Positions 1-14,799 are shown, numbered from the stretch's first letter. The stretch is DNA of 64,000 bases from Trifolium pratense (GCF_020283565.1 NC_060065.1:55961489-56025488), one strand, 5' to 3'. Notes: a model not told the origin generated them from the letters alone. Made by a program: numbers and translations.

Positions 1-2071
1 ATTGATATTTTTTAATTTAAGGGACTAAATAGTTATTTCGTAAATTTTGAGGAACTAAATTGACCGACCCTTAAATTTCAAGGACTAAAATGCTTATTTA
101 CTCAGAGTCGATGAGTCTTACACTATTTTCAAGCCATTGTTGATAAGGCGCCTATTCTTTCTAGCTTGTGTTTCAATATTTGCAGATGCATCATCAAGTC
201 TTTCAGCTGCAGAGTCGAGATTTGAAGAAGCCCTAACATTGACATTGGCTTCCATCGAATTACTCTCCATGCCTTTTAATGCTTCTGTTGTTTTGTGTAT
301 TGTTTCTGATGCTTTGTTTGCTGTTTTGATAATGATATCAACTGATGTTTTGGCTTCTGAATGGAATCTTACACTCCCTATAAGAACTAGTCCTGTTGCA
401 ACTCTACAAAATCAAGAGCCATATACATTACTTGAGGAAAGCAAAACAAATTTCGATGTGCCAATTTTGCATAATCTCCAATGATTAATCAAGTATATGT
501 ACTTCTCACTTTTGATTTTAGTACATTCAAACTTAGATTTGTTCATGGTACGAAGGTCAGGGTTTTAAGAAAAGTTACTCCTTCCGGCCTCAGATATAAG
601 CAAAGATTCTCTTTAGACCAAATACATGAGTTATTCGGTAAACCTAAAAAGAGAATGTTAGAAGTCCCACATTGGCTAGAGATATGACATAGATAGCCTT
701 TATAAGTGTAGTGTAAACCTCAACCCTCAGGCTAGCTTTTGTGGTTGAGTATAGGCCACAAATTCTAATAGAGAATATTTGCTTATATTTGAGACCGGAG
801 GAAGTACATAACAGCGATCTAGACCCGCAACATCGAGAAGTTTTATGCATATGCAACACAATCGCGATTGAGCCTGTATCAACCTCATTTGACCGCGATT
901 TGAAAGAATATCTATATTCTTGTCTTGCATTACTACTAAAGTTTGGTCAATTGTGTCTACGTCTCGGACTGCAAAGTGGCTGCAGTACTGTTCTATTATT
1001 CAAGCTTAGGGCTTACAGCACACAACTTTGTGTTTAAATACTCGCTCCGCTCGAGCGACCTAACCACTTATACTTAAACTATAAGTCATATCCTATTCTT
1101 AAATATCATTGTTACTAGAGACAAAGTTGAATAACTTACATGGCTATTAGCATGAGAAATAAAGCCAGATGAATTAGGGAAACATCACAACTCTTGTAAT
1201 TACAAGGAAACACCTTCATTCTTTTTCTTCCTTCATTTTTGTGATGATAAAACTTGTTGATTATCAAAAAAACTCCATACACTATTCCACATAGAAGGAA
1301 GAAAATTCCAATTGCATATCCATATACTCCAGTGAATATCACAGACTACAAAAACAGTAAACACATGTTAATTAACATAATAACAATGGTATTAGTCTCT
1401 GCAGTTGCGCACAGAGGATACATGATTTACACAAAAATAAATAAATAATAACTTTGGTATTTGAAGTTAGACTCAAAAATGAAGAAGGGAATTGAAATTA
1501 AGAAACTTACACTCCAATAATTCTTGTTGGTGATGTTAAATCCTCCTCTATACTTTTTGAAATTATCTAAAGGATCAACTCTAATTGTATTATCCTTCTG
1601 TATAATCTGTTCTGACACATTATCTGCAACAAAAAACATAAACATAGTACTTCTCATTTTCAGTACCAAAGCCAATTTCAAAAATGTAACATGGGATATA
1701 ATAAATATGTCATGTTAAATTTTGAATATTATCATGTGAAATCTTTGTATTATCTTTCTGCATAATCTGTTCTGATACATTATAAAGCACACACACAGAC
1801 ACGAACACTGGACACGACACGAACACGTCGACTTGAGAAAATGACATAATTCAATATAATCATAGTGTCGGTGTTGTGACGGTGCCAGACACGCCTAATC
1901 CGAGGAGTGTCCATGCTTCATAAGTTTTAGAGACTATGAGGAAACCAAATAATTACCTGCAGGAGAATCAGCAGGTGAGACAGCTTGTGCAGCAATTTGT
2001 GGTAGAATCAAGATTATGATCACTATTATAGATAACAACCCTTTGGTGCTTTTGGCTATGAACATCTTCAT
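1..2071 (-). CDS. Plant multi-pass transmembrane protein of unknown function, 5' part (partial)
   Basis: Four exons read on the minus strand: 2071-1957, 1623-1511, 1345-1140 and 403-122, all with GT..AG borders and matching phases (about 238 residues). The next donor is at 121, so the gene runs off the left edge. The start is the ATG of MKMFIAKS, followed by a hydrophobic signal or anchor (residues about 11-30). Conserved blocks follow: DPLDNFKKYRGGFNITNKNY, then YGYAIG with a membrane segment (about 85-107), a third hydrophobic segment across the exon 3/4 joint ending VATGLVLIG, and a polar helix (RFHSEAKTSVDIIIKTANKA). From memory this order matches the Arabidopsis At2g25270/At2g12400-type membrane proteins of about 540 residues, whose function is not established. 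Intron 3 holds a Stowaway MITE and intron 2 a SINE-like 3' fragment. The family call is fairly sure; the role is unknown. Confidence 0.85.
576..806. mobile_element. Stowaway-type MITE in intron 3 of the membrane-protein gene
   Basis: Imperfect terminal inverted repeats begin CTCCTTCCGG at 578 and end CCGGAGGAAG at 804. The repeat continues inward as an ATATAAGCAAA-like stretch on both sides. A TA dinucleotide flanks each end, as expected for the Tc1/mariner-type target duplication. No coding capacity. Confidence 0.8.
1383..1446 (+). repeat. SINE-like 3'-end fragment in intron 2
   Basis: The stretch beginning TTAGTCTCTGCAGTTGCGCA and ending in a short A/T-rich tail closely resembles the end of the longer tRNA-like repeat at 34519-34695. 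Only the 3' part is present, so this is a truncated or decayed copy. Confidence 0.5.
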
Positions 2072-2099
2072 CCTACTAAAATATAATTGGCTATGTTCA

Positions 2100-5000
2100 T
2101 ATATATGTAGAAGAAGCAATCTTGAATCAACTTTATTTGGAACAATATTTCATGGTATAATTGAGTTACAAGAAAAGAACATTATGCCATGTGGAAGTGC
2201 ATGCAGTTTTTTCAGAATAGATTACTTGATAAATTAAGAGATGAAAATTCTTCCAAGGACCTACAAACAAGCTTTTAAATGAAAGAGAAGGGTAATCAAA
2301 ATCTATTTTCCTCAGAAAGAATTACAAACTCATATCAAAGTGGTATATATCATATTTTAAACTCCCATAAAGGGTGCAAAAAAGTATATGTAGACATAAG
2401 AAAATATTTGATTAATTTTTAATTTAGTCAAATGGTAAAGTGCAAGAAGCAAAATCCAACATCTCAACTGAAACACTTTCATATATGGTTGCTGCCATCC
2501 TATCCTATGATAACTAACACTTTATGGGTTGGTTTGGTTTACTCCATAAGCCATAAGGTATACACATCCAAAAAAAATATGTATTAATTAACTAATGACA
2601 AAAATGTGTAAAGAAAAAAAAAACATTGTCCTCTTTTTGGATTACAATGTTATTGGTTTCAACTTTCCACCGAAATTCAGTGATGACTAATCTAAGTCGA
2701 GAAACTTGTAAGACATAAAAGGTGAACTCTCCTCTCCTAACCGATGTCACCATGTCCTGTTCTTTTTTTTTTAGTACATAGACTTACCAACAATTGAAAA
2801 CTTACCCTCACAAAGTGAGGGATCAGGATTCGGATCCCGATCATAGCGTCTTACCTAGCAATTTTATCATTTATGTATGTTGAGCTTAAATTTATGGACA
2901 ACGGAATTGTAATAGATGTTAAGTTTGCATTGCCTGATGAACTTATTTTGAATTTCATTCTTTAAACTAAATAAATAGAGTTTTAGGCAGAAAATAAAAA
3001 ATCTCGAATTCAAATCTCAACTCACAACTCATGTTTATTATAATATTTCTACCAATCGAGTTATATTCACGAACATACACGGTGTTATTATAACAATTTT
3101 CTTTTGAATGACTGTTTATAACAATTTAATTATAAAAAAAAGAAAAGAAAAAAAAAGGAAAATGCTTATTTTTAAGAAAAACTTAAAGTGTGATGAATTG
3201 CTTTTACTGCTTTTGAATTTAAGAGTAAAATGATATATCTACGTAACTACGTTCATACAACCTAGTCATCAATTGTGTGTATTGAAGCAACTTGGTGCTT
3301 TCATTGGTTATAAGAAAAATAAGTTATATAAAAAAGTGATAAACTCCAAATGAAATAACCAAAAGTAAAATATAAACAACTTTACTGAATTTGAAGGCTA
3401 TGAAGAAATTATTTTAAAATAAAAATCGTGTCAAATACTCTCTACTAAACTTGTAAAAAGGAGTGAATTTAATTTTTCAACCTAATCCACCCATGTAATT
3501 AGGTCATAAGTCATAAACAACAACTCCAAAATTTCAAACACTGGACATGTACCTTAATTCTGTTCTTTTTCAAACTTCCTTAAAGTCAAAATAGATGACA
3601 AAGCATGACTTTCTAGTCAAGGCAAGTGTTTGCATTGCATTTTTTCATACATGCTTTATACAGTACGTTGAAAAATGCTAAAAGAACAAGAAAAAAAAAC
3701 TCCTACACAACACCGTATTTTCATAATGCTTATAAAACAATGAAATCGTGTTTTTTTCTTATGAAATCATCATTTATGAAATACAATAATCTACAAATAG
3801 TATTTTGATACATAAAAAAATCATTAATTTAGTAATTATTTTATCTAATGTACCGATACATTGAAATTTGATAGATGTACCGTAGAAGCTCCCTAAAATA
3901 TATTATGGTTACCATTTTTCAGAATTCAATGAAACATAAAAGAAAATAGTGTTAGCATGTACGTGCATAAAGCATTTTTACCCTATCCAAGTTTTAGAAA
4001 GTTAGTCACAATAAATAATTATATAATGAGTTAAAAAATAAGGGATCGGACATGAGAACATCAGATGTACCGTATTTGGTTTGAAAACTGTTTTCGAGAC
4101 TGAACAAACTGAGGGTCAAAGGACTGGACAAAATATTATCCATGAAATTTGGGGTATTTACTCAACAACTAATAAGAACAAGTCACATAAGTAAATTTAC
4201 ATATCTTATCCACAACTAACTTTTAACCAATTTTTATTTCACACGGCCTATTATCCACTTAAAACTTAAATTTCTTTTACTATATTATTTGGTCCCCCAA
4301 CTTAAATTTCTGGCTCCACCCCTGGTTGTTGTTCGTTTGTTTTTTATTCAAATGTAATTTTCTTAATATATATACAAATTTGTGCATATATGTAAAAAGA
4401 AAAATAATGTGTTGAAAGAAAATAGAAAAGGGTTCCTTCCCTTAATAATAAGGGAGATGGTTTTGTTTGGCTGCTTTTGTGTTTTGCACCCCCAATGAAA
4501 GAAAAAACATTTAGTCAAAAAAAGGCAACAACAGCTCTGATCTGTTTTCAACATCGGTTGCTAAATACAGCTCCCCGTATGCTGCCTGCTGACATGATAT
4601 TTCCAATAGATGTTTTCTCTCCCGACCTCTCGTATTTCTTTTATACCTCATGAATTTCCAATTTTGTCCTTGAAAAAATTATGGTTTAATGTTATTTATA
4701 GAAGATGAGGTAATTATAATTTAACAAATTAATTACCGTTGAAATGTAATAACGTAAAATTATTAATGAAGAGTCGGTGAATTTGACCGGTTGAAAATTT
4801 GTTCAACTTAATATTAAAAAATTGATGTATACACGTGACTCACTTAAACAAACTCTTAATAAGAACACTATTAAAAATGCTCTAACAATAACAATACATC
4901 GTAACTTATCATCTCATCCCAACCACGATACACTTTCTATATTAAGTTTAACTCAGCTACTATTGTGTAAAACTCATACCATTATAGCAAAATGAACAAC

Positions 5001-5474
5001 AATTTAACCAAGTAGTTTGATCTTTTTCTTAAAAATTTAAACAATAGTTTGATTCAAGTGATTAAGAAATTTCAGCTAAAGTTGAATTAATCAGAATTAT
5101 CGAGACTTAACTAAAATAATATTAATTAGGTCAAATTTTTTTAATCTATTTTACTGAATTCCAAAATATGATTTCTCTTAAAAATTGGAAAATTAAGAAA
5201 AATAAATAAAAGTGAACTACTCTTTATGGAATTCTAAAAGCAATGTTTAAACGAAGAACCAACCAAAGTGTTTTTCAGCCGTGTGTGCTTTATATCAAAG
5301 TTCTATTCTCTTTTCTTAAGCAAGTTGAAGTTAAGTTCTATGTGTTTTTTCTCAAAGCAAGTTCTATTTTTTCTTAAAGCAAGTTCTATTCTTATACACT
5401 AAGAAAAACCATATAGTAAAAAATCGAACTTCTTTTACAATCCCCGAAAGATGCAGTTTGTTAAGTCACAAAAT
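2100..5474. other. Intergenic, AT-rich, no gene seen
   Basis: Upstream of the minus-strand membrane-protein gene. Only short random ORFs are present. Stretches near 2800-2900 and 4285-4325 look like decayed repeat ends, but no boundaries could be set. Confidence 0.5.
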
Positions 5475-5480
5475 TCATAG

Positions 5481-5885
5481 CTCTGTTAGGTAAAAATAAG
5501 CTATAAGCTAGTTGATAGCTGAAAAGTTAACTTATAATTGAAAAATTAGCTGATAGCTTATAGCTGAAAAAAACTAGTAGAATAAAATTAAAGTGTTTGA
5601 CAAATTTAACAGTTGTAAGTACAAAATGACATAAAAGTACATGGTTAATTGATATGGTTAGTGGGTAATTATTATATTTTTAAAAAAAAATAAAGAAATA
5701 ATAAATAAAATTAATAAGGGTAAAAATGGGAAAAATGTAAAAAGTTATAAGTTCATAAGCTACTTGAAATAGCATCTCAAAAAATGTTATAAGCTAGTTA
5801 GAGAAGCTTGTTACCAAACACTTCACATTTTTATCAAACAAGCTTATAAGCTATAAAGCCAGCTTATTGTACTTACCAAACAGTG
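5481..5885. mobile_element. MITE with AAGCTATAAGC-rich inverted ends
   Basis: The left end CTCTGTTAGGTAA and the reverse complement of the right end (CACTGTTTGGTAA) match, and both arms are rich in the words AGCTTATAAGCT and TAGCTGA. TCATAG occurs directly outside both ends (5475-5480 and 5886-5891), a probable 6-bp or decayed longer target duplication. The superfamily is uncertain; the ends resemble hAT-type MITEs. Confidence 0.65.
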
Positions 5886-5903
5886 TCATAGTTTATGCAT
5901 TGA

Positions 5904-6125
5904 GGGCCCCATAGGGTTTCGGCTTATTTTTGAGCTTATGAAACTAACTTATGCAAATAAATATAGTTTAATGTTAATTTATAAGTTTTTACCAACAAAA
6001 ATTATATTTTTATAAGTTGTTTTCTCACAAAATACCTTGAAAAGTTGATAATAATGCATAAAATCTTATTTATTTACGTAAGTTGTTTTGCATAAGCTCA
6101 AAAATAAGTCAATCCAAACGGACCC
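5904..6125. mobile_element. MITE with CTTATTTTTGAGCTTATG inverted arms
   Basis: The arm CTTATTTTTGAGCTTATG near the left end is mirrored by CATAAGCTCAAAAATAAG near the right end, with GGGCCC and GGACCC at the tips. Target duplications are unclear. No ORF. Confidence 0.6.
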
Positions 6126-6214
6126 TGTCAAACAAAAGGTCACAAAATAGCTTATGCATTTTAAAAAATTACATCTTAAAAAATTATTTTAAATTTGTCT
6201 CTAATTTATTTACG

Positions 6215-7714
<1,500 letters not shown>

Positions 7715-7735
7715 TTTATTTACGTACCTGCATTT

Positions 7736-8882
7736 GGGAGAAGTTATTATACATAAGTGTAATCCTTATGCATGGTACATAAGTCAATAACATCCATTAG
7801 ATTGAGCATCCACATGTAATAATCCTAGCCAATCTCAACTCACACACTCACACCTAATCTCACACCCCCCAAATTTCTCACATACCCCCCAAATTACTCG
7901 CGCACCCCCCAAATTTCTTGTGCACCCCCCAAATTTCTCATGCACCCCCCATTTCTCGCGCACCCCCAAATTTCTAGCGCACCCCCCAAAATTTTTCACG
8001 CACCCCCCAGATGACTTGTGCGCCCAATTTTTTTTTAACCCCCCATATTTCAAGCCTAAACCATTTTGCTGTGGGAATGGTTTCAAAAATATACACTCCA
8101 AAACCATTAAGTGCATAAGATGGTTTTGAAGTACAACCTATAATTAGAATCATAATTGTTTTTTTTTTGTACAATTATAATCATTATTTAAAACCAGTTA
8201 AATAGTTTCAGATAGTTATACACTAAAACCATTTGTATTGTAAAATGGTTTTATGTGTGTTTTTATGGTTTCAAAAATTCTGGAAACCATTATGCTGGTT
8301 AAATGGTTTCAGATAGTTATACACTGAAACCATTTGTATTGTAAAATGGTTTTATGTGTGTTTTTATGGTTTTAAAAATTCTGGAAACCATTATGTTGGT
8401 TAAATGGTTTCAGATAGTTATACACTGAAACCATTTGTATTGTAAAATGGTTTTATGTGTGTTTATATGGTTTTAAAAATTCTGGAAACCATTATGTTGG
8501 TTAAATGGTTTCAAATCACAATTATTGTTTGTATTCTAATTATAGGGTTGTACTCTAAAACCATCTTATACACTTAATGGTTTTGGAGTGCATATCTCTG
8601 AAACCATTCCCACAACAAAATGGTTTAGGCTAGAAATGTGGAGGGGACCAAAAAAATAAAATTGGGGGGCAAAAGTCATATTGGGGGTGTGCGAGAAATT
8701 TTGGGGGTGCATGAGAAATTTGGGGGTGCATGAGAAATTTGGGGGTGCACAAGTAATTTGGGGGGTGCATGAGAAATTTGGGGGTGTGCTAGTAATTTGG
8801 GGGGTGCACAAGTAATTTGAGGGGTGCACTAAGTAACTTATGCATGGTGCATAAGGATAGCTTATGTATAATAACCAATCCC
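7736..8882. mobile_element. Mutator-like foldback element B with long inverted arms
   Basis: The ends are GGGAGAAGTTATTATACATA on the left and, reverse complemented, GGGATTGGTTATTATACATA on the right. The 9-bp target duplication CCTGCATTT is exact (7727-7735 and 8883-8891). Each arm is about 370-420 bp. It consists of many short CCCCCCAAATTTCTCGCGCA-like repeats and then a segment rich in the word AAACCATT. The loop holds three direct repeats of 101 bp (starting at 8211, 8312 and 8413). No coding sequence is present. Confidence 0.85.
8211..8512. repeat. Three 101-bp direct repeats in the loop of foldback element B
   Basis: Each unit begins GATAGTTATACACTGAAACC (the first has one change) and ends TTAAATGGTTTCA. 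The units differ at only a few positions, so the duplication is recent. Confidence 0.9.
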
Positions 8883-8891
8883 CCTGCATTT

Positions 8892-10090
8892 TACTATTTT
8901 TAATTAAATTATCACAAAAACTATTTTCAAAAATACAAAGAATAATCACTTTGTTTAAAGTCAAAATAAAAGGGCCCTACGACAGAAAGAGATCCACCAC
9001 AAGTACTTCTCCTTCGAGAAAATCTTGTATAGGCACGGATACAACACCTAAATTTTAGGCACACCCAATAAAATTGTGACAACTCATAACAACCAAAGTT
9101 CTAATTTTTTTTCATTTTCTAATAAAATATAAATCTTTAATTTTGGGATTTGAGAACCCGACCATTTCTCTGTTATCATCTTTCATCCATTTCTTCATCC
9201 ATGTTTTAACTTCATCATCAATGATTCTCATTTTTTCGAATTTCTTCTTATAATTATACTTTCCAGTTTCCACCCTAAGCTCCAACAACCTATTTCACCA
9301 ATCTCCCTTGCATATAAACTGGGTCCTCCTCTTTCTTTAATTTTACTGTTCATGAAAATAACAAAAAAATTTAAAAACAACTACAAAAATTTTCAATCTT
9401 TCAATTCCTAACAATGACAACGGGGGTCAGCATCCAACATTTGAGAAGGATTTTTTATGGAAGTTTCCAATAAGCATAATACCCAAATCCACCATGCCTC
9501 TTCTCACATGCAGTGAGTGATTTCTTGATTTTCTATGCTCATATTCTTCCACCAATCAAAAATCAAACATAATTAGGATGAAAAGGGTCTCTGCAAAGCC
9601 CAAAAGAACTCCTAAGATCCAATTTAATTCTCAACTAATTGAAAACAATTGAACACTAAAAGGCTAAAACCCAAATCACCATCCCAACCCCCCCCCCCCC
9701 ACCCCCCCCAAAATACATGGTTATAATCTTGAGTTTGCTAATCTCATCATCTTAGGTAGAGGCCGGATCTCGGAGACAGAGTCGCAACGTAAAAGAAAAT
9801 TTTGAGAAGAAATGTCAATGTAAAAGAACTTGGAAGAGAGAAGACGATAAACAGTGTTTCTTCTTTTAAAAAAAAAAAAAAAAAAGTGATAGACACGGTT
9901 AAGTTTGTACTCCTCTGTTACTTCTATGAGCTGTCATTATTTTATTGGTTGTGCCCAAAACTGAAGTGGTGTATACGTGCCTATTGAAGACTTTCTCCTT
10001 ATTAACATTTGATTTCATAAAATATGCATAATAAAATGTACTAACAAAATTACTTTTTTTGCTAAAATGTGGGGAATGTACTTGGGAATG
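8892..10090. other. Intergenic, no gene seen; includes a poly-C tract
   Basis: AT-rich sequence with a C-rich run at 9687-9709 and an A-run near 9869-9885. No convincing ORF or splice structure. Confidence 0.5.
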
Positions 10091-10096
10091 TAGCTT

Positions 10097-10423
10097 GCTT
10101 GGAGACAAGGTTTCCACCAACTTCAAGTGGAAAGTGACTCAAAAACACTGGTTGACATGATCACAGGGAAAGTCAAAATCAATGGCAATCCTCCCACTTT
10201 AGTGTGTCGTATACAAGAACTTTTAAATTTGAACTGACAGGTTCTTTTCAATCATACCTGTCAGGAGGGAAATAGAAGTGCTGATTGGCTGACTAATTTT
10301 AGCTTCTCTTTGGATTCTTTTAACACTTATGTTATGGAGATTCCTCATATGGAGGTCTCGAGTCTCCTCTATGATGACTTTTCCGGGGCTTGCATGCCTA
10401 GGAATATTCATATATCTTTATAG
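10097..10423 (+). pseudogene. Dead LINE-type RNase H tail
   Basis: Frame 10097-10423 reads AWRQGFHQLQVESDSKTLVD, then a PPTLVCRIQELLNLN block, then EGNRSADWL, and ends MPRNIHISL before TAG. This is the C-terminal plant RNase H domain found at the end of L1-type LINEs. A TGA replaces the Trp codon expected after LLNLN. A T-rich tail and the word GGGCGTTAGCCCTC follow at 10424-10460. Only the 3' end is present, as is typical for 5'-truncated LINE insertions. Confidence 0.8.
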
Positions 10424-10748
10424 TTTTTTTTTTTTTCGTTTGTTGGGCGTTAGCCCTCTTTTCCTACCAAAAGAAAATGTACTAACAAAATTAACATGTA
10501 CTACAACTTATTGCTCTTATTGCTTCTTAAATTTAAATTAATCAATATCATGAATACAAATAATTCCTATTGTACCACTAAGTTAGAGAAAAACTAGGGA
10601 ACAAGATAAGCTAACATCAAAAGTAAAAAATTATGAAAACTAATTCAGCTTGAAGATTGTGAACAATTATTCATTCTTTCTTCTGTTTTCCCACCAGAGA
10701 AAGAAACAATGAAGAGGTAAGCCTGTTATCGCTGAATAAAAAGGATCG

Positions 10749-13700
10749 TTACTGAGGCTGGTAAAGAAATAATGGAAGTATGTAATTGGCCAGCTCTTCA
10801 TTCATATTCCAAGGAGGAGATGGCATTTTCTTCATCACTTCTGATGAATCCTTCCTCCTGTCGAAAAATAAAGAGGTAAGTGAAGTGTTACAATTGAGTC
10901 AAATGAGATTAAAGCAATAAAGAGAGTAAATATACGAAAGAACAACTCACTCATTCATTATTATTCTAAAGAAGTTGTCTCTAATTCGGCACAAAAGATA
11001 GAGGTTCTCATATATCTGGAAACAAAGATAGAGAGCACAAAAAACTATTGGTCAGTCTTACAGCAATAGACGATAATGACCTATGAATGGAAATCATATT
11101 GATAAAGTAGAACACCATTTTCAGAATGTCAAGTAGTTTCGATATCATGATGTCAGGAACTAAACTGCTATAAGAGATGGAACAACAAAAGCATAAAGGG
11201 AAATTTTTTTCAAACATATACATATTTGTTGCTTTGATACAGGTTATATTAGAGGAATCTCATTCTAGACAGTTTCTATAATCTGAACATTGGTTTAACC
11301 TCTTCACTCGTCCAAACAAAACCATAAATATAAAAAATCGAACAAAAGTAAACTTAGAAGAAAGGGCTAAAACCAAGATTCGACAATTAATACAAATGTA
11401 TATATAACAAGTCTGACTTAGAAGTTCGATCAGCAGTCTAGTCCACACAAAAGGAAAAATAGATTAATGATATTGTCAACACACCTGGCGAGAGGAAAGA
11501 TTTGCAGAGATTTGGCTCAAGGCTCGTGTATGTTGCTCTAATAGCTCAGCAGTAGGACCTCCAATTGCTGCAAAACGATGATGATAACAGCAACCAAATA
11601 TGAGAAGAGAAGTTGTATAACAAAGAGGCAAGTGAAGTTACATCATTTATAAAAAGACAAGTAGGTGAGACATTTCAAAGCGGAAAGAAATGTCCATTAG
11701 AGATATAAGACTAAATTGTAATGTTCTCGAACCACAACATCCAAAGCTACGGAGAAAAAAAAATACAAGGTATAGAGCTTGACCTGCATATGGGATGGCA
11801 TTATCATTGTCAATTCGAATCATTGGTTGCGCATATGGAGGGACATTGGGTCGAGCAGCAGAAAATTGAGATGATTTTGCTGCAGGGTCAGACACCCTTT
11901 CCTGACTTTTGGTAAGCATCTGAGAAATAATATGTACAGAAAACTTGAATTCTGCACAAAAGTTTCAGGTAACATTTACTACTTAAAATGAAATAAATGG
12001 AAGCTTTACCTTTTTGCCTTTACTTTTTCGTGCCAAATTGTGACCATCCTTCCTTCTCCTGATATCTTCTTTCTTCTGTAAGAAATGAAAAACAAACGCA
12101 CCATCATAACATGCAGAAACTGAGTTTATACAATCTCAATAACACCCAGCTTCTTTATTTCATAGTTTAAATTAAGGATGGGGAAGGTTGCAAATGGAAC
12201 CGAAGTGTCGTGCGCAATTTAATGGATGAATATATCATCAATGACCCTTTTGTCTCATGAAGGAACAAGACGGTTACTCTTAAATATCTTTGTCTAAATG
12301 TCTAATAACTTGTGCAATTGAGTAAATCCTAACACGAAACTTTTTTATGACAAATCCACCAGAAGTTGGGTAAAAGTGGCTGAAAGCTTACGAAAAATAA
12401 TTATAATACATAATTCCATTATTAGGTGACTATATTCACCATGCAGCGACATATCAAAGATAAGATTCTCATGAGTCATGTCCCAACAAACAAGAAAAGT
12501 TCTCATAAGTCACAACCATGACATGCAGTGTTATCGATAGTGGGAATGCCAAAAAAACTAAAAACTGCTATGTGAAATAGCTAATAGCATTGTGGACAAA
12601 TAGCAGAAGCCGAATTGCAGTTGAAATAAATCAATTATATAAAATAAAAAGGAATGTTGTAAACAAATAAAAAGGGGCCACTATGCAACCAACATGCAGA
12701 CTCTTCAGTTTTATTTTTAAAAAGAAAGAAAATTCCTAAAATTGTCTGTTGTCCACTACATCTGCTATGAACAAAAATACGATGGCGGATACTATCAGCC
12801 ATCGCTCTTATAGAGGAAATGGGATGGTATGGGATGGTATCACGGTTTTCATAGTGGACTCATCAAAATCCGTTGTGCAGTAGAGCTATAGCACCACTAT
12901 TTGAAAATACATTAAACCCTTGAGCATTGTTACGACGAACTTCTAGAAAAGGATCATAATAAGATAAACCCTGATGCCTTGCGGATACATGATCCAAACA
13001 GTTCGTTAACCAATGGTCGTAAACTTGCATCTAAATTCTAATGTAACAACAATGCAATGAAATAAAGACTAGTTATATGGTGCACAAGTGAGATAAATGT
13101 TGTATCATACTCAAATTTGTTTCCACCATAGGATCAAATGAGAAGCGATGTGACTTATTGATATAATGGGGGAAAACAAATTTGTGCATGGTATAAATGC
13201 CTTAATGCAGAAAATAACGAGTATGTAGCTTACGTTTACGTTCATCCACCTGACTCGCAGTGCCACATCCCTAACGCTCTTATCATTTAGCGCTGGAACT
13301 ATCTCTGCATAACGTAATGTTATGTTCGATATTGAGGCATACCTGCAAAGCAAAATTTAAAATTTTCATTAATTTATGTGACTACGTTACTACGTATATA
13401 GAATTCACATATATGCATTGCTAATCAAAATACATGTGTTGAACATTATGACAACACAATGAACTTACTGTTCAATCAAAGTACAGGAACAAAAAGTACT
13501 GTATTTAAGGAATTAAGTAAATACTAGTACTGGAAATTTCATTTACATTCCATTTCAAACTGCCATTTATCCTCATTTGCATATAATTAGTTTTCGGATC
13601 CCCTGGTTTCTCATAAAGCTCAGTGTGAACAGAAAGTACAATACACGCACGCATGTGTAAAATATTCAAACCCAATATAAAGCAAATAAGCTTTAGAGTT

Positions 13701-14556
13701 TAGACTGAAATGACCAAAATGTCCAAAAATAAAAACAGATGAAACAGGTATAAGTTTTAGAGACCGCTATTGAGTACTATGGACATGTTTGGATTGGCTT
13801 ATTTAAGGAATAAGCCAGTCTAAGGATACACTAATCAAAATTCACAAATAAATACATAAGACGATATAAAACTCACATGTGAGACTGTTTGGGAGAATTT
13901 ACGAATACGGCTTATGACAAACGTTGATAAGCTTTTCTCAGCTTATTTCCATAAACTCTCCAAGATAGCTTACAAAAACATCGTATAGGTCGTACGAAAA
14001 CAATTTAACATTATTTTATCATTTGGTTATAAAAATTGCTAATAATACATATACACACTTATCATGCATGATAAGCACTTATACAAAAACAATACCTTTT
14101 TTAAGCTGTAATTTATCTTTTGGTTATAAAAATAGCTAATGCATATGCACTTATATGACAAGCCATTTAACTTTTTTTTATTCCATAACAAACGCTAAGT
14201 TGTTTATCCAAACAGAGCCTATGATTACTTGCAAATAGCTTATTTATTACTATAAACCCTAATTCATGACTTGAACTACAAAAATAGAAGACAAACACCA
14301 AAATTAAATTGATAGGGTTTAAGTAATTAACAAATTCAACTCTCAAACTAAACATCAAACTCAAAACACAAAGATAAGATATAGTAATTACATATTCATA
14401 ATTCAATGTAATATGATAGGAAAATAGAAAATTAACATACTCTGTGAGTAAATCTTCAAGAGTAGCTTGTTCTTCGGGGGTCCAATATATAGCAGGATCC
14501 AAATTGCCATGAGCATGTTGTTCTTGATGGTTACCAGTCCCAGATGAAATCGCCAT
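10749..14556 (-). CDS. Myb/HTH-like DUF3755 nuclear protein
   Basis: Seven exons on the minus strand: 14556-14441, 13342-13240, 12075-12010, 11919-11784, 11567-11485, 11015-10951 and 10857-10749. All joins keep frame and give 225 residues. Residues about 24-72 (IYWTPEEQATLEDLL through RDVALRVRWM) form a SANT/Myb-like helical domain. It is followed by a basic stretch (RRRKDGHNLARKSKGKK) fit for nuclear targeting, then the conserved GGPTAELLEQ block and a helical C-terminus (LFCRIRDNFFRIIMNE, then ELANYILP). This order matches, from memory, the Arabidopsis At3g07565-type DUF3755 proteins, which are presumed DNA-binding. Exon 2 could also use a donor 6 nt further on (GTAAAC|GTAAGC), adding Val-Asn; the chosen joint fits the family better. 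Introns 1 and 2 carry decayed MITEs. Confidence 0.88.
12528..12912. mobile_element. Decayed hAT-like MITE in intron 2 of the DUF3755 gene
   Basis: The left end AGTGTTATCGATAGTGG and the right end CCACTATTTGAAAATACATT are imperfect inverted repeats, and GCTATAGCACC-like words sit near the right end. No clean target duplication was found, so the boundaries are approximate. Confidence 0.4.
13782..14221. mobile_element. MITE in intron 1 of the DUF3755 gene
   Basis: The left end, GGACATGTTTGGATTGGCTT, is mirrored on the right by AACGCTAAGTTGTTTATCCA followed by AACAGAGCC. The interior is rich in GCTTATAAG-like words. The boundaries are approximate. Confidence 0.55.
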
Positions 14557-14799
14557 GGAATTAACCTAACCCTATTTTATTGAAAATTGTTATTATCCCC
14601 AAAAAAATTAAAGATTGGAAATTGATCGTTGAATGATGAAATTCAGGTAAAAGGGTTACCGGAATGACGGTTAGTTCCCGCCGGCGCAAAACGGAAAGAG
14701 TGAGTGATGAAGGAGTGAGGTTGAAAGGGAAACGTGAGAGATAAGCAACAGAGAAGAGAATTTTTTGTTTCTATGCTCAAATTATAGTAAGAGATTTCT

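Noticed and set aside
7835..8964. ORFs with GGC/HPPN-type repeats on both strands in foldback element B
   Set aside because: They come from the short C-rich repeats of the inverted arms and mirror each other on opposite strands.
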